Counted from the stretch's first letter, positions 8,701 through 18,339 are shown. The stretch: DNA of 35,821 nucleotides from Candidatus Gastranaerophilales bacterium (GCA_944325545.1 CALVAM010000021.1:1-35821); one strand, 5' to 3'. Numbers and translations: made by a program. The notes: generated by a model not told the origin, from the letters alone.

Positions 8701-8988
8701 CTATTCAACTACTGCTAAAGCATCTTTGATAGAAAGAATTTTGTATTCTACTCCATCCATTTTTACATCTGTTCCTGCATATTTAGCATAAAGGATGATA
8801 TCCCCTACATTAACTCCCATAGGTTCTTTTTCACCTTTATCATTAGTTTTGCCTTCGCCTACTGCAATAACTTCACCTTTTTGTGGTTTTTCTTTTGCAC
8901 TATCAGGAATAAAAATTCCACCTGAAGTTTGTTCTGTATCTTCAATAACTTTGATTACAATTCTGTCTTGTAATGGTTTTAATGCCAT
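8701..8988 (-). CDS. groES: Co-chaperonin GroES (10 kDa)
   Basis: GroES is the heptameric lid of the GroEL chamber. At 95 aa it has the normal length, with the N-terminal LKPLQDRIVIKV, the mobile loop around EDTEQTSGGIFIPDSAKEKP, and the C-terminal GVEYKILSIKDALAVVE. AGGAGG lies about 8 nt before ATG, a strong site fitting an abundant protein. It is first gene of the groESL unit; the 113-bp gap to rimO must hold its promoter, but I cannot single out one. Confidence 0.99.
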   Translation of the reverse strand: MALKPLQDRIVIKVIEDTEQTSGGIFIPDSAKEKPQKGEVIAVGEGKTNDKGEKEPMGVNVGDIILYAKYAGTDVKMDGVEYKILSIKDALAVVE

Positions 8989-9101
8989 AATAATATCCTC
9001 CTATTTTACTAACATGCCCAAAAGACATTTTAACTATATTTAACTTATACCTTAAATTTTTCGAAATAATGAGAAAATTAAGAAAAAATTAATAATTTAA
9101 C

Positions 9102-10400
9102 TTATAATTCTCCAATTAAATCATACTCAGTTGAATCTATAATTTTTACCATTTCAATATCACCCGGAACAACATGTTTATCCGTTTTAATATTAACAAT
9201 TCCATCAATTTCCGGAGTATCATATTGAGTTCTTGCAATAACTTCGCCCTCATCTGAATAACACTCAATAATACACGGAATTAATTTCCCCACAAAAGCC
9301 TTATTTCTTTCTAATGAAATCTTCTGTTGAATTTCCATTAATTTCTTATATCTTTGTTTTGCAATTTTTGCATTTACTCTGTTTGGTAAATTATATGAAG
9401 GAGTTCCTTTCTCTCTTGAATAAGTGAATACTCCCATTTTATCAAATTTCATATCTTCAACAAACTTGCATAAGTGTTCAAAATGTTCTTCTGTTTCTCC
9501 GGGATACCCAACTATGAATGCCGTCCTTATAGAAACATTTGGAATTCTTTTTCTTATATTTTCAATCATTGGACGATAATCAAAAGATGGACGATTCATC
9601 ATTTTTAACATTTCAGGATGTGAATGTTGTAGCGGTATATCAACATATTTAACAACTTTATCTAATTTCGCAATTGTAGTTAATAACTCTTCATTCATTT
9701 GAGTCGGATAAGCATACATTATTCTAATCCAACCCAAACCTTCAATTTTATTTAACTCTTCCAATAGTTTTGGAAGCATTGGCTTTTTATAAATATCAAC
9801 TCCATATCCGGTTGTATCTTGTGCTATTAAAATAATTTCAGTGACACCTTTTTTTACAAGTTTTTTAGCTTCTTCAACTATATTTTCAATTTTTCTTGAG
9901 TGATAATTACCACGTAAATACGGAATTACACAATACCCACAACGATAATTACATCCGTCTGCAATTTTTATATAAGAACTGGCTCCCATTGTTATTTGTT
10001 GACGTTCTATATTTTCAGGATAAATGTATTCCGGATTTCTATTTACTTCATCAATAAAACCTTTATCTAAATTCTTTAAAACTTCTACTATTTTAGTAAA
10101 ATCTGTTGTGCCTAAAATTGCTTTTATTTCCGGAATTTCTTTTTTTAATTCTTCAGGATGTTTTTGTGATAAACAACCTGTAACAATTATATTTTTCTTT
10201 TTTTCTGCCATTTCTAATATTGCATGAATAGATTCTCTTTCGGCATCAGAAATAAATGAACAAGTATTTATAATAACAGTATCTGCTTCTTCTTCATTTA
10301 ATGTTATTGCATAACCGTTTTCTGCTAATAAACCTAACATTAATTCCGAATCAACAAGATTTTTTGGACATCCGTAACTTATTAAAGCGATTTTTTTCAT
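9102..10400 (-). CDS. rimO: Ribosomal protein S12 methylthiotransferase RimO
   Basis: RimO is a radical SAM enzyme that adds a methylthio group to a conserved aspartate of ribosomal protein S12. At 432 aa it shows all three domains. The N-terminal MTTase domain has the RimO-specific SYGCPKNLVDSE (cluster ligands C11, C47 and C76). The radical SAM domain has CNYRCGYC (C150, C154, C157). A C-terminal TRAM domain occupies roughly the last 65 residues. The GCPKN motif separates it from MiaB. The start lacks a Shine-Dalgarno; TAAAAT at 10412-10407 lies 6 nt before ATG, implying a leaderless mRNA, though the -35 is poor. It is divergent from the PPTase gene across about 50 bp. Confidence 0.96.
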   Translation of the reverse strand: MKKIALISYGCPKNLVDSELMLGLLAENGYAITLNEEEADTVIINTCSFISDAERESIHAILEMAEKKKNIIVTGCLSQKHPEELKKEIPEIKAILGTTDFTKIVEVLKNLDKGFIDEVNRNPEYIYPENIERQQITMGASSYIKIADGCNYRCGYCVIPYLRGNYHSRKIENIVEEAKKLVKKGVTEIILIAQDTTGYGVDIYKKPMLPKLLEELNKIEGLGWIRIMYAYPTQMNEELLTTIAKLDKVVKYVDIPLQHSHPEMLKMMNRPSFDYRPMIENIRKRIPNVSIRTAFIVGYPGETEEHFEHLCKFVEDMKFDKMGVFTYSREKGTPSYNLPNRVNAKIAKQRYKKLMEIQQKISLERNKAFVGKLIPCIIECYSDEGEVIARTQYDTPEIDGIVNIKTDKHVVPGDIEMVKIIDSTEYDLIGEL

Positions 10401-10437
10401 GAGTTTATTTTAACATAAAATTTTTATATTTTTATTT

Positions 10438-10443
10438 TATAAT
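10438..10443 (+). promoter_or_regulatory. -10 box of PPTase gene, leaderless
   Basis: TATAAT ends 7 nt before ATG 10451, and no Shine-Dalgarno is present. A TTG codon at 10445 in the same frame would lie upstream of the predicted start site, so ATG 10451 is preferred. I could not identify a good -35. Confidence 0.55.
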
Positions 10444-10450
10444 ATTGAGT

Positions 10451-10984
10451 ATGGATATTTTTGTTATCGAATTAATAGATGTAGATAATGTTCACAGAGA
10501 ACTTTTAAAAGAATTTCAAAAAAAAGAAATTTCTAATCAAAAGAAGTGGGAACAACATTGTTTATCTTATTTGATGGTTGACAGAATTTTAAGAGAATTT
10601 TACAAAATTGAAAATAGAAAAATTATTTTTAATGGGAAAAAACCTTTTTTGGAAAGTAGAGAAAAATTTTTCAGTATAAGTCATAGTAATGATTACATTG
10701 TTTTAGCTTTTTCGGATTATGATTGCGGAATTGATATTGAGCAAATAAAGTTAAGGAACTTTGAAGATATTTCAAAGCGTATGAGATTTAAATGTAATAC
10801 GCTGGAAGAGTTTTATAATGAATGGACAAAATATGAGGCTGAATATAAATTAGGCAAACCTGCTCAAAAATTTAAAAAACTTCATTTTGAAGATTATATT
10901 ATTACAGCTGCAAGTGTAAATATTAATGAAAATTTTGAAATTTATATTCAAAGTGGAAATGTTTTTCCTAATACTGAGAAATGA
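10451..10984 (+). CDS. 4'-phosphopantetheinyl transferase superfamily protein
   Basis: 177 aa. The Sfp/AcpS-type core is visible: an N-terminal SYLMVDRILREFY stretch, then FFSISHSNDYIVLAF, the Mg-binding GIDIEQIKLR, and EWTKYEAEYKLG in place of the usual W(S/T)xKEA, keeping W, T, E, A and the trailing K. Such enzymes transfer the phosphopantetheine arm of CoA to a carrier-protein serine. It is shorter than Sfp (about 225 aa) and lies alone, so whether it serves fatty acid ACP or another carrier is not shown. The K-to-Y change in the third motif position is a slight oddity but seen among divergent members. Confidence 0.8.
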   Translation: MDIFVIELIDVDNVHRELLKEFQKKEISNQKKWEQHCLSYLMVDRILREFYKIENRKIIFNGKKPFLESREKFFSISHSNDYIVLAFSDYDCGIDIEQIKLRNFEDISKRMRFKCNTLEEFYNEWTKYEAEYKLGKPAQKFKKLHFEDYIITAASVNINENFEIYIQSGNVFPNTEK

Positions 10985-11043
10985 TTAGTTTAAAGAAAAT
11001 TTTTAATATGCCGTTAATCTTTATAGAAAAGAAAGGATAACTA

Positions 11044-11220
11044 ATGGCAAGAATTATTGAAACAAGTGAAAATTCCTCAAGAAGACTAATTAAAATGTCA
11101 GTTGATGATATTTTATCAATAGTTCAAGATTATCAACGACTTGTTCCGAGATTTTCAAATGTAGAAGAGGCAAGAATATTTTTAAGTGATACTGTAATAT
11201 ACATTCCGGAAGATATTTAG
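11044..11220 (+). CDS. Small conserved-looking protein, 58 aa, unknown
   Basis: ATG at 11044 follows AAAGGA by 8 nt, a proper ribosome binding site. The frame ends at TAG 11218-11220. The product is soluble and charged (starts MARIIETSENSSRRLIKMSV, ends VIYIPEDI) with no recognised domain. Its stop codon overlaps the stop of the convergent TPR gene by a few bases, leaving no room for a terminator between them. Spacing of 59 nt from the PPTase gene allows cotranscription. The good ribosome binding site and normal codon use make me think it is real. Confidence 0.7.
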   Translation: MARIIETSENSSRRLIKMSVDDILSIVQDYQRLVPRFSNVEEARIFLSDTVIYIPEDI

Positions 11221-12878
11221 TAATAATCGGAAGAAGATAAATCGGCTAAAGCATTTTTTGCTTCCTCAAATGTCGGATCTTGTTCAAGAATTTCAATGTA
11301 AAGTTCCTTTGCTTTATCTCTGTTATTATTTTCATAAAGAAGTGCTAAATTGTATTTCGCTTTAATAAGTTCAGGATCATTGTTAATAGCTTTTTTAAAC
11401 GAGTCTTCAGCATTTTTAAAGTCGTGTTGTGCAGCATACATAAGCCCTACTCTGTAAAGACCTTGCGGATTTTTATCATCATACTTTAATAGGTCTGTTA
11501 ATGCTTTCTTTTCTTCGAAAAAATTTCCCAGTTGATGGTGTGCATCTGATAATAATAATAAATATTTAGACTGATATTCTTTTTGCTTGTCATATTCAAT
11601 TGCTTTATTAACCGCTTCTATCGTTGAAGTGTAATTCTTAAGATGAAAATAATTTCTAGCCATATTATAATAAATTTCAGGATTAAGAGTATTATATTCT
11701 ATGGCTTCTTTTAGCATGTCAAAAGATTCTTCATACTTTTCTTGATTAGCATAATCTATAGCCCAAGTGATGTATAATTCACATAATAATAAATTAACAG
11801 TTTTTGCTTCTCTTGGAGTTGCTTTATCTAATAAAACTTTGTATTTTTCTAATGCTTTTTGATATTCCTTATTCTGAATGTATGCATCCGAAAGTTCTAA
11901 TGTGACATCAAAACCATTCTGTGACATCATCACCAAGTCTTCTAATATTGCAATCCCTTCATTTGTTCTTTTAAGTTTCAAATTAAATGAAGCAATATTA
12001 TTTCTTATTTTAAATTTGTCTGATCCTTGAATGTCAAGTAATTTTTCAGAATATTCAATTGCTTTTTCGTAATCTTCCGTTTCAACGCTAAGATTTACCA
12101 AAGTATCATATATCCATAATAAAACTTTTGCTTCTGTAACAAAAGAAAGCATATATAAAAGGGTTTCGATTGCCACTGGATAATTTTTTATTTTTATATA
12201 AAGTTCTGTGAGCTTTCTATTTGTATTTACATCATTCGGATAAATACCAAGCCTTGTTTTGTATGCTTCAAAAGCAGCAGGATAATCATGAATTTCTTCA
12301 TTCAGTTCTGCCAGAATAGACTGGACATCTGCAATATCTTCTTCTAAATCCAATAAATCAGCAAGAACTTCATATGCACCAATCGCAGAAAAAATCTGAT
12401 CAGTTTCTCTATATAACTTTGCTAATGTTCTAACTACATCTTTATCCGTCTTTCTATAATCATAAACATATTCATATTCTTTTATAGCCTTTAAAGGTAA
12501 CTGTTTTTTTATGTAACAATCTCCTAAAAGCTGTCTTGTCTCTATATTATTAGATTTTCTTTTCAAAATAATAGAACATTGTTTTATCGCTTGATTATAT
12601 TTCCTATCCCCGTAATAAGCTTTTGCCAAATAAATTCTAACATCGATATGATCAGGAACTCTATCAAGATATTTTGTAGCTAGCAATTGAACTAACGTGT
12701 ATTCCTTTTTGTCATACAATACTTCAACTTGTTCAAGTATATTTTTTGTAGACAGCTGTAATTCATCACCTTTTTTATTTGTAATACCCTGAAACAGCAT
12801 TATTGAATATAATACGTAAATTGCAGCTATAGCCGCCACAAAAGCTACAATTATAATTATGATGTTAACATCTGTCAT
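11217..12878 (-). CDS. Membrane-anchored tetratricopeptide repeat protein
   Basis: 553 aa. Residues 4-27 (IIIIVAFVAAIAAIYVLYSI) are one transmembrane anchor; the rest is a long TPR solenoid running to the C-terminus. Repeats are visible as YYGDRKYNQAIKQCSIIL, YIKIKNYPVAIETLLYML, YIQNKEYQKALEKYKVLL, YFHLKNYTSTIEAVNKAI and YAAQHDFKNAEDSFKKAI. The general shape resembles LapB/YciM or other membrane TPR scaffolds, but lacks the LapB rubredoxin-type zinc tail (it ends DLSSSDYY), so I leave it unnamed. A TATAAT at 12918-12913 (minus strand) could give a leader of about 28 nt; AGAGAA before ATG is a weak binding site. Confidence 0.85.
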   Translation of the reverse strand: MTDVNIIIIIVAFVAAIAAIYVLYSIMLFQGITNKKGDELQLSTKNILEQVEVLYDKKEYTLVQLLATKYLDRVPDHIDVRIYLAKAYYGDRKYNQAIKQCSIILKRKSNNIETRQLLGDCYIKKQLPLKAIKEYEYVYDYRKTDKDVVRTLAKLYRETDQIFSAIGAYEVLADLLDLEEDIADVQSILAELNEEIHDYPAAFEAYKTRLGIYPNDVNTNRKLTELYIKIKNYPVAIETLLYMLSFVTEAKVLLWIYDTLVNLSVETEDYEKAIEYSEKLLDIQGSDKFKIRNNIASFNLKLKRTNEGIAILEDLVMMSQNGFDVTLELSDAYIQNKEYQKALEKYKVLLDKATPREAKTVNLLLCELYITWAIDYANQEKYEESFDMLKEAIEYNTLNPEIYYNMARNYFHLKNYTSTIEAVNKAIEYDKQKEYQSKYLLLLSDAHHQLGNFFEEKKALTDLLKYDDKNPQGLYRVGLMYAAQHDFKNAEDSFKKAINNDPELIKAKYNLALLYENNNRDKAKELYIEILEQDPTFEEAKNALADLSSSDYY

Positions 12879-12983
12879 AAATATTTAGTTCTCTTCTATG
12901 CCCTATATTTTCATTATACACAATTATTTAAAAAAATAAATATTAATTTACCAAATATTTAAAAATAAAGGACTTACAAAAAC

Positions 12984-13013
12984 TTTACTTTTTACAAAAA
13001 TTAGTTATATATT
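12984..13013 (+). promoter_or_regulatory. Promoter of the 13020 gene, leaderless
   Basis: TTTACT (12984-12989), 18-nt spacer and TATATT (13008-13013), with ATG 6 nt further on and no Shine-Dalgarno. Confidence 0.45.
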
Positions 13014-13019
13014 ATTATT

Positions 13020-13610
13020 ATGACAAAAAAAATTTTTATGTATTTATTCATATCATTGCTTCTATCATCATCTGTTCTTGCTGAAGATGATTGGGATAAT
13101 TTTGGAAATATCGATAGAGCTTGGGATGGGCAAAAATCTATTACAAATAAAGAGTTTGAAGAAGCTATAAATGTATTAGAAGGTAAGAAAAAACAAAAAG
13201 AAGAAAAACAAAACAAAAGAAAGATAAAAAAAATAAGTGGTGGAGGCAATAGTTTACATTCTGAGCTTGGAGTTGGAGAAGAAATAAAGAAATTAAGTGA
13301 AATCACCAAAAATGAAGAGGGTTTACTCCTAAATATCCCTGTTAATCTCATAATTGACGGAACACCTTTAGAAAAAGGGTACTATAAAGTTTTTGCAGAA
13401 AAAGACAAAAATAACGATATATACTTTAAATTTTATCAGTCACAATTCTTTAAAGGACAAATAAGAGCTTCAATTACAGACAACGACTTCAACAAAGAAA
13501 CTATTGATTTCATAGAACTTACACCTTACGATGATAATTTTGTAAAAATAATCTTTGGCTCACTTGATTTCAATGCATACGCTTATGTAAGATACCAAAG
13601 TAATATTTGA
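13020..13610 (+). CDS. Exported protein of unknown function, 196 aa
   Basis: A signal peptide is clear (MTKKIFMYLFISLLLSSSVLA, cleavage before EDDW). A Lys/Glu-rich segment follows (about residues 57-75), then a C-terminal domain of about 110 residues with alternating beta-strand pattern (LLLNIPVNLIIDGTPLEKGYYKVFA). I recognise no family. It directly precedes the pilus/secretion operon but is separated by 157 bp that hold a promoter, so cotranscription is uncertain. A periplasmic or surface accessory role for that machine is possible but only a guess from position. Confidence 0.75.
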   Translation: MTKKIFMYLFISLLLSSSVLAEDDWDNFGNIDRAWDGQKSITNKEFEEAINVLEGKKKQKEEKQNKRKIKKISGGGNSLHSELGVGEEIKKLSEITKNEEGLLLNIPVNLIIDGTPLEKGYYKVFAEKDKNNDIYFKFYQSQFFKGQIRASITDNDFNKETIDFIELTPYDDNFVKIIFGSLDFNAYAYVRYQSNI

Positions 13611-13638
13611 TTGCAATATTTAAAAATTATGGTATGAT
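13611..13638 (+). promoter_or_regulatory. Promoter of pilus/secretion operon
   Basis: TTGCAA (13611-13616), 16-nt spacer and TATGAT (13633-13638). A TATACT overlaps at 13638-13643 but at poor spacing. The leader to the first gene would be about 120 nt. Confidence 0.5.
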
Positions 13639-13767
13639 ATACTTAAGAATTAGTATTTTATGCAAAATTATAAAATATTAATATAAATACAGGATTTTAA
13701 ATATATAGAATTATTATATATTATTAAGGTAGTAAGAGAGCAAAAAAAAGAAGTATTAAAGAGAATT

Positions 13768-14424
13768 ATGCGTAGTTACAAGAAGTTAAAACAAAAACCT
13801 GATACATTAGACTTATCGGCAGAAGAGCTGATAAAAATGTTATCAAGACGCGGTTCGTTTTCAAGACTAAAGATGTTTTTGTTATTGTTGAGTGTTTGTA
13901 TGGTAGTGTCTTTTGTAAAAATAAAGTCTTTAAATGACGTAACACTTGATAATATGACAGATGAGCCGACTTTATCAATGGCGACAATTCCGATAAGTGC
14001 AACTGGGAGCAAGAAAGATTTAATATCAATTCCAAGTGGGACAGTTAAGGCTAATCCTTTTTTGCCGTATCGAGATATAGGTGGTAATGCTGTTAGTGAT
14101 GTACCTAATTACGATTTAGTCGCTCCGCCTGAAACTGTTAATGAGTATTCTGAAGCATCCAGGGTTATGGATACGATAGTTTCCGGAATATTGTATGATA
14201 AATTTAGTCCTTCAGCAATTTTGAATATTGAAGGTAATGATTATTTAGTGAAGAAAGGTGATGTGGTAAATAATTATCACATTCTTAACATAATGCAAGA
14301 TAGTGTAACTGTAAAACTGGGCACCAATGTTTATAAAGCTGGGATAGGTGAAATTTTAACAGAAGGTTCAGTAAATAATAATGACGTTTCAAATTTAAGT
14401 AAAAAATTCGGAGGTAGAAAATGA
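13768..14424 (+). CDS. GspC/PilP-like inner-membrane protein of the secretin complex
   Basis: 218 aa with one transmembrane helix (about residues 35-50, FLLLLSVCMVVSFVKI) and a periplasmic remainder. Residues about 85-92 (TVKANPFLPY) start a linker, and the C-terminal 75 residues (VSGILYDKFSPSAILNIEG, then YLVKKGDVVNNYHILNI and VTVKLGTNVYKAGIGE) match the small beta-domain of GspC-HR/PilP proteins, which links the inner-membrane platform to the secretin. The next gene is the secretin, with ATGATGA overlap at 14421-14424, supporting this role. The binding site is weak (AAGAGA). Family assignment is by fold pattern and context, not close similarity. Confidence 0.75.
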   Translation: MRSYKKLKQKPDTLDLSAEELIKMLSRRGSFSRLKMFLLLLSVCMVVSFVKIKSLNDVTLDNMTDEPTLSMATIPISATGSKKDLISIPSGTVKANPFLPYRDIGGNAVSDVPNYDLVAPPETVNEYSEASRVMDTIVSGILYDKFSPSAILNIEGNDYLVKKGDVVNNYHILNIMQDSVTVKLGTNVYKAGIGEILTEGSVNNNDVSNLSKKFGGRK

Positions 14425-16292
14425 TGAAATATAATAATATACAACGATTACTTTCAGCAGCGTTGTTATTTGCGTTTACTGTTCCGATAAGTTTAGCGGA
14501 TGCTGTGTATAATCAATCTGCACCGTATTCAAGTGCTATGCCTTTGTCAGGAAATATAAAATTAACAGATAAAAATAATAATAATATAACATTAAGTTTA
14601 AGAAATTCTGATGTGAAGCAAGTATTAAGAATGTTTGCTGATAAGGCTGGCATGAATGTTGTATTTCACTCTTCGGTAGAAGGTGAAGTTACTTTAGACT
14701 TGGTAAATATGCCGATAAATGATGCTTTTAAATTAGTGTTGCAAATCACAGGATTAAATTATTATACACAAGGAAATACACTTGTAGTGATTGCTAAAGA
14801 CAATGCAGATAACGCAAGTTTTTCAAAGCAAGAAATGATGGTTTTTCCGGTAAAATACGTTAGTGCAACAAAGATAGCAGAATTTTTGAATAAAAATGTA
14901 TTTGGAATGAAAAAAGCGGGGATTTCATCTGTAGATGCAGCTACAGTTAATTCGGCAACAAATGAGGTTATCGTTTTTGGTATGGAATCGGATGCAGCTA
15001 TTGTTCAAAAAGTTATTGAACAGCTTGACAGGGAGCCATTGTCTAAAACATTTGCAGTAAATCATACAACGCCTGCTGAGATGGCAAATATGATATGTAA
15101 TTTGTTATTACCTTCAAGAGGTAGTGTGAATGGATCATCAAGTTCATCCGGTTCATCATCAGGATCTTCAAGTTCAGGAAGCTCAACAGGAGGTGCCGCG
15201 TCTGTTTCTGGTGGATCCGGCGGAGACCTTAAATTAGGAGAAGGAGTAGTAGCATGTACTGTTGCTCCGACTGTTACAAATTCAACAGCATCATCTTTTG
15301 ATGTTCAAAACTTAGCTGTTTCTTATTATCCTCAAAGAGGTACTATAACTCTTATGGGAGGCTCTGAAGCACAAATCGCAATGGTTGAAAAATTTATAAA
15401 AGAAAATGATGTAAAACAGCCTCAAGCATATTTAGAAGTTTCTATCGTAGAATTAAATGAACAAGGCAGTAAAGAATTTGCTAACAATTGGGCTATTCAA
15501 AGTAAAGCTTGGAATTTTACATTTAATGGTGGAACATCTTCCGGTGGAAGAGAAGGTGGGGTAGGTCAAAGAGTTTATGACGTTACCGAACATTATTGGG
15601 TTGAGCCTTCTTATAACGAAGATGGAACATTCAATCCACCTCAATATATAGCTGTTTCAGGGAAAAAACCTTATCCAGGAGGCAATTCATCATATATATC
15701 TTGGCAAATGAATTATTTAGTTGAAAATAGAAAAGCAAGAGTTCTTGCTAATCCTAAGTTATTAATCACAAATGGGCAAGAATCTGTAATTGATTTAACT
15801 CAAGATTATGTAGAAAAAGTAACATCTGAATTCTTATCTTCAACTGGAGCTGGAGTTGGTGCTGTTGGTACAGTACAAAGAACATATACAATTGGTGAAG
15901 ATAAAGGTATAAAAGTGTCTTTAACTCCGTTTATTTCTCCTGAAGGGTATGTTACATTAAATATTACTCCTGAGTTCGCAACAGAAGTAGGGCAAGTAAC
16001 AACTCCATCTGCTACTGGATCAGGAACTGATATACAGGCAACCTTATTAAGCAGAAGAAATTTAGATTTGAAGAATATTAGAATTAAAGATGGTGAAACT
16101 TTAGTAATTGGTGGTATGATTCAAGAAGAAGATTCAAAAGTAGTTCAAAAAATACCAGTTTTAGGAGATTTACCTGTTATTGGAACAATATTTAGAACAA
16201 CCACTTCTAGAAAAACTAAGAGTGAACTTGTTATAATGATTACTCCGAGAATTATAAATGATGGAGATGGTGCTGTAGCTGACAATTTATAA
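14421..16292 (+). CDS. Secretin (PilQ/GspD family)
   Basis: 623 aa outer-membrane channel of a type IV pilus or type II secretion system. It has a signal peptide (residues 1-27, ending ISLADA), an STN/N0 domain (about 50-125, DVKQVLRMFADKAGMNVVF), N1-type domains, and a Ser/Gly-rich linker of about 35 residues (about 235-270). The C-terminal secretin gate domain carries the signature VPVLGDLPVIGTIFR-like stretch (about 578-592), followed by ELVIMITPRII. GGAGG lies 6-9 nt before the tandem ATG codons; the start overlaps the preceding gene's stop. No S-domain for a pilotin is obvious. PilQ and GspD cannot be told apart here. Confidence 0.93.
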   Translation: MMKYNNIQRLLSAALLFAFTVPISLADAVYNQSAPYSSAMPLSGNIKLTDKNNNNITLSLRNSDVKQVLRMFADKAGMNVVFHSSVEGEVTLDLVNMPINDAFKLVLQITGLNYYTQGNTLVVIAKDNADNASFSKQEMMVFPVKYVSATKIAEFLNKNVFGMKKAGISSVDAATVNSATNEVIVFGMESDAAIVQKVIEQLDREPLSKTFAVNHTTPAEMANMICNLLLPSRGSVNGSSSSSGSSSGSSSSGSSTGGAASVSGGSGGDLKLGEGVVACTVAPTVTNSTASSFDVQNLAVSYYPQRGTITLMGGSEAQIAMVEKFIKENDVKQPQAYLEVSIVELNEQGSKEFANNWAIQSKAWNFTFNGGTSSGGREGGVGQRVYDVTEHYWVEPSYNEDGTFNPPQYIAVSGKKPYPGGNSSYISWQMNYLVENRKARVLANPKLLITNGQESVIDLTQDYVEKVTSEFLSSTGAGVGAVGTVQRTYTIGEDKGIKVSLTPFISPEGYVTLNITPEFATEVGQVTTPSATGSGTDIQATLLSRRNLDLKNIRIKDGETLVIGGMIQEEDSKVVQKIPVLGDLPVIGTIFRTTTSRKTKSELVIMITPRIINDGDGAVADNL

Positions 16293-16296
16293 TATT

Positions 16297-18339
16297 ATGA
16301 ATAATCAATTAGAAAAATTAAAAAATAGCATTAATAAACAGTATTTGAATGTATTTGGAATAAACCTGATGAAATCATCAGGTTTTATTCCAGTGGATAA
16401 GAGGCAAAAAGATTTTTTCATAATATTAAATAAAAATAGCAGTACCGGTAAAGCTCAAATAGAAAGTATAATAAAAGAAAAATTAAATCATTTAACTCCT
16501 CAATTTATTCCGGTGGAGTCAGGTGATTTTGATGATATTATGCATTATGTTTCATCAAATTTTTCTGAGGCTACACAAATAAATAATGAAAATAGAAATC
16601 AAGAACCTTCGGCGGAGGATATGCTTGTTGCTGTCGGCTGGATAACACAAGAACAGTTGCAAGAATGTACTAATATTGCTAAAGAAAAAAAAATACCTTT
16701 AGATGCAATTTTTTATGAAAAGGGATATCTTTCTTATGAACATATAGTTTCATATTTAAAAAAGAAATATAATTGCGAAGTTGTTTCAAAAAAAAATATT
16801 ATAGTAGATAAGTCAATTTTAAAGCTTTTGCCGGATGATTTTGTTGAAAAAAAACAAACTATTATAATGTCTTTAGATGAAAGTAACAGACTTGCTGTCG
16901 CAATGGTAAATCCCAATGATAAGTATACAGTAAGAGAAATTTCTCTTTCGACGGGGCGTTCATTAAATGTGTATTGTATTCCTTATTTTGAGTACGAGCA
17001 GTATTTAAAAGAATATTATGTTCAAAAAAAGACAGAAAAGGCCGCAAAAGAAACCGAACGAATTATACAAAGTATTGAAGAGGAAGCTGCTCAATTTTCT
17101 AATGAGGAATCTTTGTGGACACAAGTAGAAAAAGAATTACAAGATGCAAGTGGTAATGTCGCTAAGTTTGTTTATAAAATAATAACTGATGCAATAGATG
17201 CAAAAGCATCAGATATTCATATTGAACCAAGATTAGGTTATTATGTTGTAAGATTACGTTCTGATGGGATTTTAAAAAAGGTTTTAGAAATTCCTGGGAG
17301 TATTGAGCAAGCTGTAATTACACGTTTTAAAGTTTTAGCAAGGATGAATATTGCTGAACATAGGCGTCCTCAGGATGGTACATTTTCAATAAAATATAAT
17401 GATAGAATGTATGATTTTCGTATTAATACATTACCTGTTTCCGGAAAAGAAAAAGTCGTTATCCGTATTTTAGCTCCCGCAGTGAGTTTAAAAGCTTCCG
17501 GGGATAAGATGATTATAGCAGGAGCATCCGAAAGTGATATTCAAAAAATACATGATATGGTTCAGTGCCCTAATGGAATTATTTTAACATCCGGTCCTAC
17601 CGGTTCGGGAAAAACAACAACTTTGTATACAATCTTAAAATCTTTGAATAAAGAAGATGTTAATATAACTACAATTGAAGATCCTATAGAAATTAAGTTG
17701 GAAGGAATTAACCAATCACAAGTTAATCCGAAGGCGGATATTACGTTTGCGTCTTGTATGCGTGCAATATTAAGACAAGATCCTGATATTATTCTTATAG
17801 GTGAAATTCGTGATTTTGAAACTTTAGAAGTAGCCATTTCAGCAGCTCTTACAGGTCACTTGGTTTTAAGTACCGTTCACACAAACTCTGCCGCAGCAAC
17901 AGTAACTCGTTTGATAGAGATGGGAGCTAAAGATTATTTGGTGTCTTCTACGTTAACAGGAGTTATCGCACAACGTCTTGTAAGAAAACTTTGTGATAAA
18001 TGCAAAGAAGGGTATTTCCCGACGGAAGAAGAAGTAAAACATATTTCTACGGATGCTAAGGTTCAAGAAGAATTAATGAATACGAAATTATATCGTAAAA
18101 AAGGTTGTAAGGAATGCGGGTTTTTGGGTTATACCGGACGTATTGGTATCTATGAAGTAATGCCAATTACACGTGAAATAAAAAAATTAATAGCACAAGG
18201 TGCTCATGATATTGAAATTGAAGAAGCAGCAGTTGCTGCCGGAATGAAAACTCTTAAATATTCTTGTTTAAACCATATTATCAATGGAAATACTACTACA
18301 AGTGAATTTATAAGAGTTTTAGGTTATGCAAATGAATAA
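16297..18339 (+). CDS. GspE/PilB-type assembly ATPase
   Basis: 680 aa cytoplasmic hexameric ATPase that powers pilin/pseudopilin assembly. N-terminal region: an extra module (1-95) unlike standard GspE, then an MshEN/T2SSE_N domain (about 105-160, VGWITQEQLQECTNIAKEKK). Core ATPase: Walker A GPTGSGKTTT (about 432-441), the Asp box with TTIEDPIE, Walker B IILIGEIRD and the His box GHLVLSTVHTNSA. A zinc-binding Cys pair set (CDKC near 564, CKEC near 603) marks it as an extension ATPase (GspE/PilB) rather than the retraction ATPase PilT. It begins 4 nt after the secretin stop without a Shine-Dalgarno, suggesting translational coupling. Confidence 0.95.
   Translation: MNNQLEKLKNSINKQYLNVFGINLMKSSGFIPVDKRQKDFFIILNKNSSTGKAQIESIIKEKLNHLTPQFIPVESGDFDDIMHYVSSNFSEATQINNENRNQEPSAEDMLVAVGWITQEQLQECTNIAKEKKIPLDAIFYEKGYLSYEHIVSYLKKKYNCEVVSKKNIIVDKSILKLLPDDFVEKKQTIIMSLDESNRLAVAMVNPNDKYTVREISLSTGRSLNVYCIPYFEYEQYLKEYYVQKKTEKAAKETERIIQSIEEEAAQFSNEESLWTQVEKELQDASGNVAKFVYKIITDAIDAKASDIHIEPRLGYYVVRLRSDGILKKVLEIPGSIEQAVITRFKVLARMNIAEHRRPQDGTFSIKYNDRMYDFRINTLPVSGKEKVVIRILAPAVSLKASGDKMIIAGASESDIQKIHDMVQCPNGIILTSGPTGSGKTTTLYTILKSLNKEDVNITTIEDPIEIKLEGINQSQVNPKADITFASCMRAILRQDPDIILIGEIRDFETLEVAISAALTGHLVLSTVHTNSAAATVTRLIEMGAKDYLVSSTLTGVIAQRLVRKLCDKCKEGYFPTEEEVKHISTDAKVQEELMNTKLYRKKGCKECGFLGYTGRIGIYEVMPITREIKKLIAQGAHDIEIEEAAVAAGMKTLKYSCLNHIINGNTTTSEFIRVLGYANE

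Noticed and set aside
8989..9101. CIRCE/HrcA operator before groES
   Set aside because: No TTAGCACTC-N9-GAGTGCTAA-like inverted repeat on either strand, nor in the groES-groEL gap.
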